42,172 nt of DNA from an uncultured Lachnospiraceae bacterium (GTDB taxonomy: Bacteria > Bacillota > Clostridia > Lachnospirales > Lachnospiraceae): positions 1 to 42,172 of the forward strand of contig CAJUHY010000016.1 of the NCBI GenBank assembly GCA_910585895.1, in the 5' to 3' direction. The notes below the pieces were generated by a model that made no database searches, was not told the origin of the DNA, and worked only from the letters and a program-made list of their open reading frames with translations. Made by a program: the position numbers and the translations under genes. Shown in pieces: positions 23,689 through 32,914 of this stretch. The first letter of the stretch is position 1, and each line of letters starts with the position of its first letter.

Positions 23689-24915
23689 ATGAAGTGTGCA
23701 AATTGTGGTGCAGAGATTAAAGTAGGATGTATCTACTGCTCTGTTTGTGGAAAAGAGGCACAGATTGTATCCGATTACAATTTGCTGGAAGATGATTTCC
23801 TCCGAAATATGTTAAAAGAGCGGGAGGAAAAAATTCGCGGAGAAGCAGCCGGGAAAACTTCTGCCAAAGAGACGAAGGAGGAGGGGCACAGTGTAAAGGC
23901 ACGTACGCAGGAAGCCCCAAACAACAGGCGGGGGCAGGAGGAATCCCAAAATGGCAGACAGAAACACAGGATTAAAAAACGGATAATTTTTGCTGTCTCG
24001 TCAATTATCCTGCTGGTTGTGTTAATTGTTGCGATAGTTCTGATGGTTGGTCATAGCAGAGAGAACTCTTATGATTATCAGTTAGAGCAGGCAAAGCTTT
24101 GTCTGGAGGATAAGAATTACAGGGCAGCGGAGGAATTTGCAGTGCGTGCGTTGCAGCTGGAAAAAGACAGTCTGGAAACGAAGCTTCTTTTGGCAGATAT
24201 CTATGTTCTGCGGGGAGAAGCTGGCAAGGCGATTACGCTCCTTAATGAGGTATGTGACAAATATAAGGACCATCAGGAGGCATATCAGAAGCTGATTGAC
24301 CTCTATGCAGAAAAGAAGGATTATGAAAATATCCGTAAATTAAGTGAAAAAACCGATGATGAAGATGTTCTGGAATTGTTTGTAGAGTATTTTCCCCGGC
24401 AACCGGAATTTGACAGAGAATCAGGGGTCTATACGGAAGAGTTTTCAGTAGGAATCTCAGGCGGGGAGGGAGACCGTATTTATTATACATTAGATGGGAG
24501 CGAGCCCAGGCAGGGAAAGGAATATCAAGGTCCAATTCTTATTGAGCCAGGAGCGAATATACAGATTCGCGCTATTGCCAGAAATGAATATGAACTTTAC
24601 AGTGATGAGGTTAAAGGAGAATTTCAGGTAGAACTTCAGAAACCGGAAAAACCCGGTGTGTCACCATGTGGCGGAAGTTTTTATGAGACGCAGGATATCA
24701 CGGTGACAATGCCAGAGGGGTGTAAGGTATATTATACATGGGATGGTACAACGCCTAATACAAGTTCTTCCCAGTATACGAAACCTTTGACCATGCCGGA
24801 GGGAAATAATATTCTGTCGCTGATTGTGGTGAATGAGCATGGTATGAGTTCCGATGTAAAAAAATGCAATTATATCTATATGCCAATGACGCAGAGCCCT
24901 ATGGGTCCTGAATAG
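23689..24915 (+). CDS. Zinc-ribbon, TPR and chitobiase-C-terminal-like membrane protein
   Basis: Function unknown. The 408 residues contain: an N-terminal zinc ribbon (CANCGAEIKVGCIYCSVCGK, four Cys pairs in 3-21), a charged segment, one membrane helix (about 103-125, IIFAVSSIILLVVLIVAIVL), TPR-like repeats (about 135-230, AKLCLEDKNYRAAEEFAVRA), and two CHB_HEX_C/Fn3-like domains (YYTLDGSEP at about 265 and YYTWDGTTPN at about 350, the signature of this fold). Orientation predicts zinc ribbon inside and TPR and sugar-binding-type domains outside. The start ATG 23689 has GAGGAATAAAA upstream and overlaps the folD end region. It may sense or scaffold cell-wall processes; that is inference. Confidence 0.83.
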   Translation: MKCANCGAEIKVGCIYCSVCGKEAQIVSDYNLLEDDFLRNMLKEREEKIRGEAAGKTSAKETKEEGHSVKARTQEAPNNRRGQEESQNGRQKHRIKKRIIFAVSSIILLVVLIVAIVLMVGHSRENSYDYQLEQAKLCLEDKNYRAAEEFAVRALQLEKDSLETKLLLADIYVLRGEAGKAITLLNEVCDKYKDHQEAYQKLIDLYAEKKDYENIRKLSEKTDDEDVLELFVEYFPRQPEFDRESGVYTEEFSVGISGGEGDRIYYTLDGSEPRQGKEYQGPILIEPGANIQIRAIARNEYELYSDEVKGEFQVELQKPEKPGVSPCGGSFYETQDITVTMPEGCKVYYTWDGTTPNTSSSQYTKPLTMPEGNNILSLIVVNEHGMSSDVKKCNYIYMPMTQSPMGPE

Positions 24916-24936
24916 ATGATGAAAGGGATATGCCCA

Positions 24937-26064
24937 ATGAAAGATTTAAAGCTAATCCGCGAGGAGATAGATGAGATAGACAGCCAGATAGTCAGTCTGT
25001 ATGAGGAACGGATGCAGCGGACTACGGAAGTTGCAGAATATAAGATTTCCGTGGGTAAACCGGTGCTGGACAGGCAGAGAGAGAAAGAAAAGCTGCAAAA
25101 AGTAAAAGGACAGGCAAAGGAGGACAACCGTTTTGGTGTAGGCGAGCTGTTTGAACAGATTATGGCGATGAGCAGAAAGCGCCAATATCAGTTGCTGCAA
25201 CAGTCTGGGCAGGCGCAGGAGCTTGGGTTTGAGGAAGTGGAAGAGCTTCCCTTTTACACCAGAAAGATTGTCTACCAGGGAACGGAAGGGGCATACAGTC
25301 AGCTGGCGATGAAAGCCTATTTCGGGGATGCTGCCGAGGGGTATCATGTAGAGACCTGGCGCGACGCCATGGAAGCGATACAGAGAGGGGAAGCGGATTA
25401 TGCAGTGCTTCCTATCGAGAATTCTTCTGCCGGTATTGTAGGCGAGAATTTTGACCTGATGCTGGAATATGACAATTATATCGTGGCGGAAAAGACGATT
25501 AAGATTGAACATGCCCTGCTGGGGCTTCCCGAAGCAGAACTATCAGATATCCGAACGGTTTATTCCCATCCTCAGGCGCTTATGCAGAGCGTGGATTTTC
25601 TGGATGACCATAAGGAATGGGAGCGGGTTTCGGTCAGGAATACTGCTGTTGCCGCCAAACAAGTGGTAGGGGAACAGCGGAAGGAACAGGCGGCGATTGC
25701 CAGCGGGGTGACAGCTGACATTTATGGGCTTAAGATACTTAAGAACCATATCAACTACAGTGAAGAGAACAGTACACGCTTCATCATTGTCGGCGGCAGG
25801 AGGCTCAGGCTGAAAGGGGCGGATAAGGTGAGCATCTGTTTTGAGGTCTCACATGAGAGTGGCTCGCTGTATCGGATGCTTTCGCACTTCATGTTTAACA
25901 ACCTGAACATGGTAAAGATTGAATCAAGACCTATTAAGGATAAGAGCTTTGAATACCGTTTTTTTGTGGATTTGGAGGGTGACTTGGGCGAGGGTGCCAT
26001 GCAGAATGCCTTAAAGGGGTTGTTGGAAGAAGCGCTTTATGTGAAAGTGCTGGGAAATTATTGA
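24937..26064 (+). CDS. pheA: Bifunctional chorismate mutase / prephenate dehydratase (P-protein)
   Basis: Makes phenylpyruvate from chorismate for phenylalanine synthesis. The 375-residue product has an AroQ-type chorismate mutase domain (about 1-85, LKLIREEIDEIDSQIVSLYEE, then Arg and Lys contacts), a prephenate dehydratase domain (about 100-280, YQGTEGAYSQLAMKAYF, IENSSAGIVGENFDL, STRFIIVG) and a C-terminal ACT regulatory domain (about 290-370, ISRMLSHFM region then IESRPIKDKSFEYRFFVD). The ATG 24937 with AAAGGG at 24922-24927 is chosen over 24916. It follows the zinc-ribbon gene by 21 bp and starts the run toward the polyphosphate genes. Confidence 0.95.
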   Translation: MKDLKLIREEIDEIDSQIVSLYEERMQRTTEVAEYKISVGKPVLDRQREKEKLQKVKGQAKEDNRFGVGELFEQIMAMSRKRQYQLLQQSGQAQELGFEEVEELPFYTRKIVYQGTEGAYSQLAMKAYFGDAAEGYHVETWRDAMEAIQRGEADYAVLPIENSSAGIVGENFDLMLEYDNYIVAEKTIKIEHALLGLPEAELSDIRTVYSHPQALMQSVDFLDDHKEWERVSVRNTAVAAKQVVGEQRKEQAAIASGVTADIYGLKILKNHINYSEENSTRFIIVGGRRLRLKGADKVSICFEVSHESGSLYRMLSHFMFNNLNMVKIESRPIKDKSFEYRFFVDLEGDLGEGAMQNALKGLLEEALYVKVLGNY

Positions 26065-26080
26065 AGTGAGGAACAGTCAG

Positions 26081-27394
26081 ATGGATAATATGATATTGTA
26101 CCGTTATTTGGAGCAGGAACGTATTTTAAATGGTATAACCTGGATTATGGAAGAATGTCCCCTTGGTCATGATATAGACGAGAAATGCTGGAATGGGGAC
26201 AGCAGGCTCAAGGATTTTAAATCCGTGTGCTATGCGAGCTTTCATGAACTTGTTGAATTGTCAGCAAGCCATGGATTTGAGGGCAATCTCTGGCACAATT
26301 ATCTGACATATTTGATGGTCAATGATGAGAATGCCTACAGTACGGCATGTGAAATCAGGGGGGCAGTCTCCGGCACCATCAATGAGTTGGCGAAACATGA
26401 TTTTGCAATATTTAAGGAACTGTTTGCCTATGACTTTGGCAGGCTTAGCCGGGAGATTGATATCCCAGAACTTAGCCTGCTGGAAGATTACAAGCGTTCT
26501 GAACACAGCGGCAGAGTATTTAACCGCAGAATACGCGACCGTATCTGTGCATTGAGCATCCGCTTGGAGCAGGCAGAAACGGTTGAGGAATTTCAATCAG
26601 AGGTCACAGAATTTTACCGGGAGTTTGGCGTGGGTAAACTGGGACTCCATAAAGCATTTCGTATTGAACATGAAGGGGAGGGGGCAAAGATTGTCCCTAT
26701 CACCAATATCGCTCATGTACATCTCTCAGACTTGGTAGGATATGAGCTTGCCAAGCAGAAACTGGTTGATAATACCCTGGCTTTCGTGCAGGGGAAACAG
26801 GCAAACAACTGTCTATTGTTTGGAGATGCCGGAACCGGCAAGTCCAGCAGTATCAAAGCGATTATCAACCAGTATTACGACCGGGGACTGCGGATGATTG
26901 AGGTTTATAAACATCAGTTTCAGGATTTAAACTCTGTAATTTCCCAAATTAAGAATCGCAATTATAAATTTATCATATATATGGATGATTTGTCTTTTGA
27001 AGAATTTGAGATTGAGTACAAATACCTCAAGGCGGTAATTGAAGGCGGATTGGAAAAGAAGCCTGACAATGTGCTGATTTATGCAACATCAAACCGTAGG
27101 CATCTTGTGCGGGAAAAATTCAGCGATAAGCAGGAGCGGGATGATGAGCTCCACATAAATGATACCGTGCAGGAGAAATTGTCTCTGGTGGCAAGGTTTG
27201 GGGTTACCATTTATTTTGGAGCTCCTGATAAGAAGGAGTACCATAATATTGTGAAAAAACTTGCCGAAGCAAACCATATCCAGTTAAGTGAGCAGGAGTT
27301 TCTTTTGGAAGCAGACCGCTGGGAATTGAATCATGGAGGGCGTTCGGGAAGGACGGCGCAGCAGTTTATCAATTATCTGTTGGGAAAAGAATAA
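26081..27394 (+). CDS. DUF815 family AAA ATPase
   Basis: Predicted P-loop ATPase of the DUF815 family; role not established. The 437-residue product has a helical N-terminal region (1-200) and a C-terminal AAA module: Walker A GDAGTGKS (248-255, Lys254), Walker B IIYMDDLSFEE, the sensor-like YATSNRRHL, and an end lid region HGGRSGRTAQQF. It lacks any known effector domain. ATG 26081 is preferred over the GTG at 26066, whose GTGAGGA is its RBS. It is 16 bp after pheA and 17 bp before the Ppx gene, so operon membership is likely and it may serve polyphosphate or stress physiology; not known. Confidence 0.85.
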   Translation: MDNMILYRYLEQERILNGITWIMEECPLGHDIDEKCWNGDSRLKDFKSVCYASFHELVELSASHGFEGNLWHNYLTYLMVNDENAYSTACEIRGAVSGTINELAKHDFAIFKELFAYDFGRLSREIDIPELSLLEDYKRSEHSGRVFNRRIRDRICALSIRLEQAETVEEFQSEVTEFYREFGVGKLGLHKAFRIEHEGEGAKIVPITNIAHVHLSDLVGYELAKQKLVDNTLAFVQGKQANNCLLFGDAGTGKSSSIKAIINQYYDRGLRMIEVYKHQFQDLNSVISQIKNRNYKFIIYMDDLSFEEFEIEYKYLKAVIEGGLEKKPDNVLIYATSNRRHLVREKFSDKQERDDELHINDTVQEKLSLVARFGVTIYFGAPDKKEYHNIVKKLAEANHIQLSEQEFLLEADRWELNHGGRSGRTAQQFINYLLGKE

Positions 27395-27411
27395 AGTGGG
27401 AAGGTGAAGCT

Positions 27412-28944
27412 ATGAAGATTACGACATTTGCAGCAATTTATATCGGCTCCTATGAGGTGAGCATGAAAGTGTTTGAGATTCGTCCGGGCAGGAAAATCCG
27501 GCAGGTCGATTATGTGCGCAGCCGCCTGGAACTGGGGCTGGATGCCTACAGCAAGGGTGTGATTGGCTATGAACTGGTGGAAGACCTCTGCCAGGTGCTC
27601 AAGGAGTTCCGCTCCATCATGGATGGATATAAAGTGGATACATATAAAGCTTATGCCGGCAATATGCTGCGGACGGTGAGCAATGGGCTGTTTATCCTGG
27701 AACAGATTCGTATACGCACGAAGTTGGAAGTCACTGTGGCGAGTAATTCGGAACTCCGTTTCCTGAGTTACGAATCAATGGCGGCTTCTCCTGCATTTGA
27801 GAAAATGATTGGACAGGGGGCTGTAGTCGTGGAAGTGGGCGGCGGAAGTATGCAGATTACGCTGTTCCGAAAGGGGACAGCCGTGACAACCCAGCATATT
27901 GAACTGGGTATCATGCGTATCTGGGAAAAACTGTCCAAAATCCGCAATATGGTCTCTCACTATGAGACGCAGATACAGGAGCTGATTGATAAGGAATTGG
28001 AAATATTTAAACGGCTCTATCTCGAGGGGCAGGATATCAAGTACGTGATTTTGATGGGGGATTATATTGGCGAGATGGTGAAAGGTTTCTCCAAGAAGCA
28101 GGGGGACGGCGCTATAGAGTCAGAACGTTTCCTGAAATTACTGAATAAATGGCATAAGAAATCACCGAAAGATATTGCCGTTGAACTTAATCTTGTCAAT
28201 GAAAATGACCCCTTAATACTGCCTTCCGTTGTGCTTTACAAGCGTCTGACGGAGGAGATGAATGCCGATTTTGTCTGGGTGCCAGGAGTAAGTATTGACG
28301 ATGGGATTGTCTGTGATTATGCCCAGAAGAACCATATGATACGTTTCCTGCATGATTTTGACCAGGATATTCTGGCGGCTTCTAAGAATCTTGCGGAACG
28401 TTACCAAAGCTATTCCGGGCACACGGATTCTGTGCTGTCCACCAGTACGGCAATATTTGACGCCATGAAGAAGGTGCACGGCATGGATAAGAGGGAGCGT
28501 CTGCTTTTGCAGGTGGCGGCAATTCTCCATGATTGTGGGCGTTATGTCAGCCTGACGAATCAGTTTGTCTGTTCCTACCAGATTATCATGGCATCGGAGA
28601 TTATCGGTATGACGGACCTTGAGCGGGAAATCGTGGCAAGCACGGTGAAATATAATTCCCTGCCGCGGCCTCCCTATGAGAGCCTGCGGGATAAGATGGA
28701 TAAGGACAGTTATGTGGTTGTATCTAAACTTACAGCAATCTTAAAGATAGCCAATGCCATGGATCGCAGCCACAAGCAGAAGTTTGAAAATATCAAAGCG
28801 TCATTAAGAGGCAAAGAGCTGATTATCACGATTGAGACGAAAGAGAATACAGTGTTGGAGAAAGGGCTTTTTTCCGCATATGTGGAAGCTTTCGAGGAGG
28901 TATTCAGCATTATGCCTAAGATTAAAGAGAAGAGGGTATTTTAA
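27412..28944 (+). CDS. ppx: Ppx/GppA-family phosphatase with HD domain
   Basis: Exopolyphosphatase/guanosine-pentaphosphatase family; cytoplasmic polyphosphate or (p)ppGpp hydrolysis is expected. The 510-residue product has an ASKHA N-terminal half with VVVEVGGGSMQI (phosphate-2-like loop, 139-149), a following region HIELGIMRI and a C-terminal HD-like domain (ILHDCGRY, His373 Asp374). In place of the expected Asp in the first phosphate loop (DIGS type) is Tyr10, in AAIYIGSYEVSM. It sits between the DUF815 ATPase and ppk, fitting polyphosphate turnover. The HD part is large (about 330-510). Whether it is active is uncertain because of the Tyr10 change. Confidence 0.88.
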   Translation: MKITTFAAIYIGSYEVSMKVFEIRPGRKIRQVDYVRSRLELGLDAYSKGVIGYELVEDLCQVLKEFRSIMDGYKVDTYKAYAGNMLRTVSNGLFILEQIRIRTKLEVTVASNSELRFLSYESMAASPAFEKMIGQGAVVVEVGGGSMQITLFRKGTAVTTQHIELGIMRIWEKLSKIRNMVSHYETQIQELIDKELEIFKRLYLEGQDIKYVILMGDYIGEMVKGFSKKQGDGAIESERFLKLLNKWHKKSPKDIAVELNLVNENDPLILPSVVLYKRLTEEMNADFVWVPGVSIDDGIVCDYAQKNHMIRFLHDFDQDILAASKNLAERYQSYSGHTDSVLSTSTAIFDAMKKVHGMDKRERLLLQVAAILHDCGRYVSLTNQFVCSYQIIMASEIIGMTDLEREIVASTVKYNSLPRPPYESLRDKMDKDSYVVVSKLTAILKIANAMDRSHKQKFENIKASLRGKELIITIETKENTVLEKGLFSAYVEAFEEVFSIMPKIKEKRVF

Positions 28945-29012
28945 GGTATATTTTACCTATCAGTCGTTGTGGTTTAAGATGACAAAGCAAAGAGCATTTC
29001 AGGAGGTAGCAT

Positions 29013-31145
29013 ATGGAAAAAGAAAAAGATTTTCTGAAACCGGAATATTATGAAAACCGGGAACTGAGTTGGTTAAAATTTAACCAGCGTGTGTTGAATG
29101 AAGCCAGAGACAAATCAATTCCTCTGTTGGAGAGGTTAAAATTTGTGAGCATTACGTCTTCGAACCTGGATGAATTTTTCATGGTGCGCGTGGCATCTCT
29201 GAAAGATATGGTACATGCAGGTTATAAGAAGACTGATATTGCCGGAATGACGGCACAGGAGCAGTTAGAGGCAATTAATAAGGATACGCGTGCCCTGGTG
29301 GAACTGCAGTATTCAACCTATAACCGTTCCCTTCTTCCCCTGCTTCACAACCATGGGATTGAGATTATTGATGTCCATGAAGACCTTACGCCTCAGCAGG
29401 CAGAGTATGTGGACCATTATTTTCAGGAAAATGTATATCCGGTACTTACTCCTATGGCGGTGGACGCTTCCCGTCCGTTTCCTTTGATTCGCAACAAATC
29501 CTTGAATATTGCAGCGTTGCTGATGAAGAAGGAGGACAAAAAAGAGGAGATAGAGTTTGCCACTGTGCAGGTTCCTTCAGTGCTTCCAAGGATTGTACAG
29601 ATTCCTTCCGGTACAGAAGGAGGCAGGACATTCCTGCTGTTAGAGCAGATTATTGAGCGCAATATCCAGCAACTGTTTTTAAATTACAACGTGCTCTGTG
29701 CCTATCCCTACCGGATTATGCGCAATGCTGATTTGAGCATTGACGAGGATGAGGCGGAAGATTTACTGCAGGAAATCCAAAAACAGCTGAAAAAGCGTCA
29801 GTGGGGCGAGGTTATCCGTCTGGAAGTGGAGGAAAAAGTTGACAGTCGGCTGCTCTCCATTTTGAAACAGGACCTGCACATTGCCCAGGAGGATATTTAC
29901 AAAATCGGAGGTCCTATTGATTTGACATTTCTGATGAAGATGTATGGTATGGAAGGGGGAGACGAACTGCGTTATGCACCATACAAGCCCCAGCAGGTTC
30001 CGCAGATTACGCCGGGAGAAGATATTTTTGCTGCAATCCGCAAAGGAGATATTCTGCTCCACCACCCCTATCAGACATTCGACCCGGTTGTCGATTTTAT
30101 ACGTCAGGCAGCCAAAGACCCCGATGTGCTGGCAATCAAGCAGACCTTGTACCGTGTCAGCGGCAATTCTCCAATTATCGCGTCTCTGGCGCAGGCGGCA
30201 GAGAATGGGAAGCAGGTCTCCGTGCTGGTGGAGTTGAAAGCGCGTTTTGATGAGGAGAACAATATTGTCTGGGCACAGAAATTAGAAAAAGCAGGATGCC
30301 ATGTTATTTATGGTCTGGTCGGACTTAAGACCCACAGCAAGATTGCCCTGGTTGTACGCAGGGAAGAAGATGGAATTCGCCGGTATGTCCATCTTGGCAC
30401 CGGCAATTATAACGATTCCACCGCCAAGTTATATACAGACCTGGGGATGTTTACCTGCTCGGAAGCAATCGGCGAAGATGCCACAGCAGTATTTAATATG
30501 CTGTCCGGTTATTCAGAGCCACTTACCTGGAACAAACTGGTGGTAGCGCCTATCTGGCTGCGCAAACGTTTCCTAAAGCTGATTAAACGGGAGATAAAAC
30601 ATGCCCAGGAGGGCAAGGAAGCATTTATCAAAGCTAAAATGAATTCCCTCTGTGACCGTGACATCATTGCGGCCCTGTATGAGGCCTCCAAAGCGGGAGT
30701 GAAGATTGATTTGGTAGTGCGCGGTATCTGCTGCCTGAAGACAGGAATAGCAGGTGTCAGTGAGAATATCACAGTATGTTCCATTGTGGGCAATTTCTTA
30801 GAGCACAGCCGTATTTTCTGGTTCCACAACGATGGGCAGGAAGAGATTTATATGGGAAGCGCCGACTGGATGCCAAGAAATCTGGATAGGCGTGTGGAAA
30901 TTATGTTCCCAGTGGAGGATGAGGTATTGATGGACCAGGTGCGTCATGTTATGGAAACGCAGCTTGCGGATAATACCAAGGCAAATATTCTGCAGCCGGG
31001 CGGCAGATATGAAAAAATTGATAAACGAGGGAAGAGACTGGTCAATTCACAAGAACAGTTTTGCGAGGAAGCAAAAGCAGCTGTGCCGAAAAAAGCGAAT
31101 GTTTACCAGGAACGAGTATTCATTCCCGCAGAACCAGTGAATTGA
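29013..31145 (+). CDS. ppk1: Polyphosphate kinase 1
   Basis: Makes inorganic polyphosphate from ATP reversibly; membrane-associated in other bacteria. The 710-residue product has usual PPK1 length: N-terminal domain (NRELSWLKFNQRVLNEA), head domain, and two phospholipase-D-like catalytic domains with ALIVELKARFDEENN-type segment, the autophosphorylated His441 in GLKTHSKIAL, HLGTGNYND, and the second His598 in LEHSRIFWFHN. RBS AGGAGG is 6 nt from ATG 29013. It follows ppx by 68 bp and precedes the HAD gene by 14 bp. This gives synthesis and turnover of polyphosphate in one operon. Confidence 0.97.
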   Translation: MEKEKDFLKPEYYENRELSWLKFNQRVLNEARDKSIPLLERLKFVSITSSNLDEFFMVRVASLKDMVHAGYKKTDIAGMTAQEQLEAINKDTRALVELQYSTYNRSLLPLLHNHGIEIIDVHEDLTPQQAEYVDHYFQENVYPVLTPMAVDASRPFPLIRNKSLNIAALLMKKEDKKEEIEFATVQVPSVLPRIVQIPSGTEGGRTFLLLEQIIERNIQQLFLNYNVLCAYPYRIMRNADLSIDEDEAEDLLQEIQKQLKKRQWGEVIRLEVEEKVDSRLLSILKQDLHIAQEDIYKIGGPIDLTFLMKMYGMEGGDELRYAPYKPQQVPQITPGEDIFAAIRKGDILLHHPYQTFDPVVDFIRQAAKDPDVLAIKQTLYRVSGNSPIIASLAQAAENGKQVSVLVELKARFDEENNIVWAQKLEKAGCHVIYGLVGLKTHSKIALVVRREEDGIRRYVHLGTGNYNDSTAKLYTDLGMFTCSEAIGEDATAVFNMLSGYSEPLTWNKLVVAPIWLRKRFLKLIKREIKHAQEGKEAFIKAKMNSLCDRDIIAALYEASKAGVKIDLVVRGICCLKTGIAGVSENITVCSIVGNFLEHSRIFWFHNDGQEEIYMGSADWMPRNLDRRVEIMFPVEDEVLMDQVRHVMETQLADNTKANILQPGGRYEKIDKRGKRLVNSQEQFCEEAKAAVPKKANVYQERVFIPAEPVN

Positions 31146-31159
31146 ATAAGGAGGACAAT

Positions 31160-31975
31160 ATGACAAGCAAAATCCTGTTTACGGATTTAGATGATACACT
31201 ATTGGATGAAAATAAAGAGATTTGCCGTGAGAATAGGGAAAAGATTGCCCAGATGTTGGAGCAGGGACATTATTTCGTGATTGCGACGGGTCGTCCTACG
31301 GCAACTGGAAAGATTGTGGTAAAGGAACTGGGATTGACGATGCCAGGATGTTATATGGCAGCGTTTAATGGGGCTGTTATCTATGATTGTGCTGCCCAGC
31401 GGATCCTTGCCCAGCGCACAATTCCTTTGTATGTGGCAAAGGAGATTCTTGACGAGGCGCATAAGGCAGGGATTTATATACATAGCTATCAGCAGGATAT
31501 TATATTGACGCAGGAACATGGCGCGGAACTGGAATTTTACCTCAACAAGGTGAAGATGGAGTATCAGCTGGTATCCGATATTTACAGCAGACTTTACAGT
31601 GAACCCAATAAACTTATTATGATTGATTTAGAGGGGCAGAAGAGGCTGGTGGATTTTGTAGAGAAACATGAGAAGTTTCGGGAGAACACGAATCTGTTTT
31701 TTTCACGGAATGAATATTTGGAAATATGTCCTAAGAATACAGATAAGGGCAGCGCTGCTGCCTATATCAGCCAATTTTTAGGTGTTCCGAAGGAGCATGT
31801 TGTGGCTGTGGGAGATGAGCGCAATGATATTCCTATGATACAGGCTGCACATGTGGGGGTGGCTGTGAAAAATGGGCATCCGGATATCAGGGAAGCAGCA
31901 GATTATGTCACCCAAAATGACAGCGCGCATGGCGCGATTGCGGAAGTGATTGATAAATTTATTCTTGAACAGTGA
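31160..31975 (+). CDS. Cof-type HAD superfamily phosphatase
   Basis: Haloacid dehalogenase-like phosphatase, IIB/Cof subfamily, acting on sugar phosphates or nucleotides in related proteins. The 271-residue product has motif I TDLDDTLLDE (nucleophile Asp), motif II FVIATGR, motif III Lys region and motif IV VGDERNDIPMI. RBS AAGGAGG before ATG 31160; the ORF extending upstream to 31061 overlaps ppk and has no supporting site. It closes the plus-strand run, 14 bp after ppk, and overlaps the convergent PHP gene by 17 bp. Substrate unknown. Confidence 0.92.
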   Translation: MTSKILFTDLDDTLLDENKEICRENREKIAQMLEQGHYFVIATGRPTATGKIVVKELGLTMPGCYMAAFNGAVIYDCAAQRILAQRTIPLYVAKEILDEAHKAGIYIHSYQQDIILTQEHGAELEFYLNKVKMEYQLVSDIYSRLYSEPNKLIMIDLEGQKRLVDFVEKHEKFRENTNLFFSRNEYLEICPKNTDKGSAAAYISQFLGVPKEHVVAVGDERNDIPMIQAAHVGVAVKNGHPDIREAADYVTQNDSAHGAIAEVIDKFILEQ

Positions 31976-32831
31976 GGGAGAGGCGTTGTTTTATCTTAGT
32001 AAGGATATCGTAGGGAATATAGAGGTTTCCCCTGCCGGTTCCTAACTGGATATAGGGTTTGTTGGAGCCGTGAAAATCAGAGCCGCCGCTGATTAACAAG
32101 TCGTATTCACGTGCCAGTTTACGCATGTTTGTTTCATCTCCGGGCGTATTCATAGAATAGACAGCTTCCATTCCGGCAAGCCCGGCAGATTTTAATTCTC
32201 CAATGAACGTACGCAGCCTCTGTTGATTCATATGGCACAGTACTGGATGGGCGAAAAAGGCAAGACCGCCGCCCAACTGAATCAGTTTGATGGCTTCAAA
32301 GGGTGTGATTTTTTCGCGGGGAACATAACAGCGGCAGTCGTCCCCCAGATATTTAGCAAACACTGTTTCCCTGTCTTTGACGAAACCATGCTCCACCAGA
32401 TAGCGGGCAAAATGCGCCCGGGTGACAACGCTGTCGGGGTATTCGTCATATAGCCCTTGCATCGTAATGTCAAACCCTTCCTGCCTGAGGAGGGCGACCA
32501 TTTTTTCGTTGCGTTTATTTCTGCCGTCTACGAACTCACACAGCCGGTCAAGGAATTCTCTGTTCTTCTCATCAATATAGTATCCGAGAATGTGGACTTC
32601 CTTCCCCTGATAGTCAGTGGAGAGTTCTACGCCGGGAATTAACTCAAGCCCCAGGGAATCAGCAATGGGGCGCGCCTTGGCGAGACCCTGGATGGTATCG
32701 TGGTCTGTCAGGGCAATGGCTGATAAACCAGCTTCCTTTGCGTGCGCCATCAGTTCCTGTGGGGTCATTGTGCCATCAGATTCCGTGGAGTGGGTGTGTA
32801 AATCAATACGTCTGCTTGTAAGTTCTGTCAT
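31959..32831 (-). CDS. PHP-domain phosphoesterase (YciV/RNase AM-like)
   Basis: PHP-family metal-dependent phosphoesterase, similar to YciV/RnaAM type, which removes 3' or 5' nucleoside phosphates. The 290-residue product carries the metal-binding motifs RIDLHTHSTESDG (7-19), LTDHDTIQG, FFAHPVL and SGGSDFHGSNKPY. GAAAGGAT precedes the start at 32831. The gene is alone on the minus strand; its last 17 nt overlap the convergent HAD gene. Predicted cytoplasmic. The nucleotide-phosphate specificity is inferred from family. Confidence 0.92.
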   Translation of the reverse strand: MTELTSRRIDLHTHSTESDGTMTPQELMAHAKEAGLSAIALTDHDTIQGLAKARPIADSLGLELIPGVELSTDYQGKEVHILGYYIDEKNREFLDRLCEFVDGRNKRNEKMVALLRQEGFDITMQGLYDEYPDSVVTRAHFARYLVEHGFVKDRETVFAKYLGDDCRCYVPREKITPFEAIKLIQLGGGLAFFAHPVLCHMNQQRLRTFIGELKSAGLAGMEAVYSMNTPGDETNMRKLAREYDLLISGGSDFHGSNKPYIQLGTGRGNLYIPYDILTKIKQRLSLTVQE

Positions 32832-32914
32832 AGGAAATCCTTTCTGTTGCCAATGAAAATAATAACTATATTCAGTCTATCAAAAATAATAACATAAGAA
32901 AAGAGCCGATTATT

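Noticed and set aside
31061..31159. Upstream extension of the HAD phosphatase frame
   Set aside because: It lies inside ppk1, and the AAGGAGG before 31160 fits the conserved MTSKILFTDLDDT start.
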